Source of the DNA: Acidobacteriaceae bacterium
Lineage (GTDB): Bacteria > Acidobacteriota > Terriglobia > Terriglobales > Acidobacteriaceae
Reading direction: 5' to 3'
Length of the DNA stretch: 5,224 nucleotides
NCBI GenBank assembly: GCA_003162495.1
Contig: PMOF01000299.1
Span: forward strand, 34,577-39,800
Shown here: one piece after another, positions 4,689-5,224 of the stretch
How the letters are laid out: every line of letters begins with the position of its first letter
Position numbering within the stretch: position 1 is the stretch's first letter
Translations under genes and position numbers: made by a program
Notes under the pieces: model-generated
The model's input: the letters and a program-made list of their open reading frames with translations, nothing else
What the model was told of the DNA's origin: nothing
The model's database searches: none

Positions 4689-5224
4689 ATGAAAGACATC
4701 TACATCGCCGATCTGGCCGCATTTGACGAAGGCAAACTCTTCGATGGCTACTTCCTGCTGCTGGTCAAGCAGCAGCGGACCACCAAATCGAACAAGCCCT
4801 ACCTGAGCCTGATGATGTGCGACAAGACCGGCCAGCTTGAGGGCCGCGTCTGGGAGCCGGGCGATCCGCGCATCGCCAGGGACATCGAGCGCGGCGACAT
4901 CGTGAAGGCCCGCGGTTCTGTCTCGCGTTTTGATGACCGCGTGCAGATGAAGGTCGATCAGATCCGCAAGGCCACGCCCTCGGAAGTGGACAAAGCCGAC
5001 CTCATGCCCGCGACCACTTATGATGTTGCGGCACTGTGGAGTCAGCTTCTCGGATTTGTCGACAGCCTCACCAACCCCGACCTCAAGCGCCTGCTCACCA
5101 CGCTATTTGCCGATCCGGCCCTGGCGCAGGCCTATCGCGAAGCCCCCGCCGCCAAGCAACTGCACCACGCCTGGCTCGGCGGCCTGCTGGAGCATGTGGT
5201 CAGCCTCTGCACCCTCGCCGACCG
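4689..5224 (+). CDS. YhaM-type 3'-5' exoribonuclease, N-terminal part (runs off right edge)
   Basis: The first 178 residues are visible and the frame is still open at the window edge. The protein starts MKDIYIADL. An OB-fold nucleic-acid-binding domain follows (about 13-95): FDGYFLLLVKQQRTTKSNKPYLS (18-40) leads into LMMCDKTGQLEGRVW (41-55), and later come GDIVKARGSVSRF and VQMKVDQI. A helical linker (about 110-155) leads to QLHHAWLGGLLEHVVSL (157-173), the opening of a metal-dependent HD-domain phosphohydrolase with His159, His160 and His169. An OB-fold followed by an HD domain with this HHA..GGLLEH signature is characteristic of the YhaM/CBF1 family, cytoplasmic enzymes that shorten RNA (and ssDNA) from the 3' end. 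Full-length members have roughly 310-330 residues, so about 45% is missing. There is no Shine-Dalgarno sequence before the ATG; an upstream ATG at 4667 meets a stop after two codons. The gene follows surA after a strong terminator. Confidence 0.9.
   Translation, partial: MKDIYIADLAAFDEGKLFDGYFLLLVKQQRTTKSNKPYLSLMMCDKTGQLEGRVWEPGDPRIARDIERGDIVKARGSVSRFDDRVQMKVDQIRKATPSEVDKADLMPATTYDVAALWSQLLGFVDSLTNPDLKRLLTTLFADPALAQAYREAPAAKQLHHAWLGGLLEHVVSLCTLAD

Overview
The window is GC-rich bacterial chromosome, apparently from a Gram-negative-type organism. It carries two exported envelope proteins, a CtpA-like protease and a SurA-like chaperone, together with a YhaM-type exoribonuclease start and a YtrA-type GntR regulator. 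This mix, and the long Lys/Pro/Ala-rich tail on the SurA-like protein, suggests an acidobacterium (Terriglobia-like). That placement is an inference from gene content and style; no marker gene is present to prove it. I see no phage, transposon, CRISPR, tRNA or rRNA signal.

Layout from left to right. (1) Positions 1-505, minus strand: a two-gene unit. A small YtrA-family GntR regulator (92-505) is followed 3 bases after its stop codon by the first 29 codons of an unidentified exported or membrane protein (1-88), which runs off the left edge. A perfect 9+6+9 bp inverted repeat (515-538) overlapping a TTGACA-type promoter is the likely operator. (2) Positions 546-730: an intergenic stretch with a REP-like imperfect palindrome (618-637), a related upstream copy of its core, and a strong intrinsic terminator (667-697) for the next gene. 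(3) Positions 731-2362, minus strand: ctpA, a complete S41 C-terminal processing protease with an intact Ser/Lys/Gln catalytic set. (4) Positions 2363-2815: the divergent control region between ctpA and surA. The ctpA side has an extended -10 promoter and a leader of about 190 nt. Three inverted repeats in it could form a closing stem around two inner hairpins. One inner hairpin is followed by a T-run and looks like an attenuator, and the ribosome binding site lies in a further small hairpin. (5) Positions 2816-4591, plus strand: a SurA-like periplasmic chaperone with one parvulin domain in which both hallmark histidines are replaced, followed by a tail of about 230 residues carrying four spaced K-T-R-F-like repeats. 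(6) Positions 4616-4651: intrinsic terminator. (7) Positions 4689 to the right edge, plus strand: the OB-fold and the start of the HD domain of a YhaM-type 3'-5' exoribonuclease.

Functionally, ctpA and surA are divergently transcribed and both act outside the cytoplasmic membrane, one cleaving protein C-termini and the other chaperoning envelope proteins. The shared intergenic region may therefore be an envelope-homeostasis control point. The most unusual observations are the structured ctpA leader, the SurA-like protein with a probably non-catalytic parvulin domain and a repeat-bearing basic tail, and the compact autoregulatory-looking GntR operator. All genes belong to known families; no clearly new multi-gene system is visible here.
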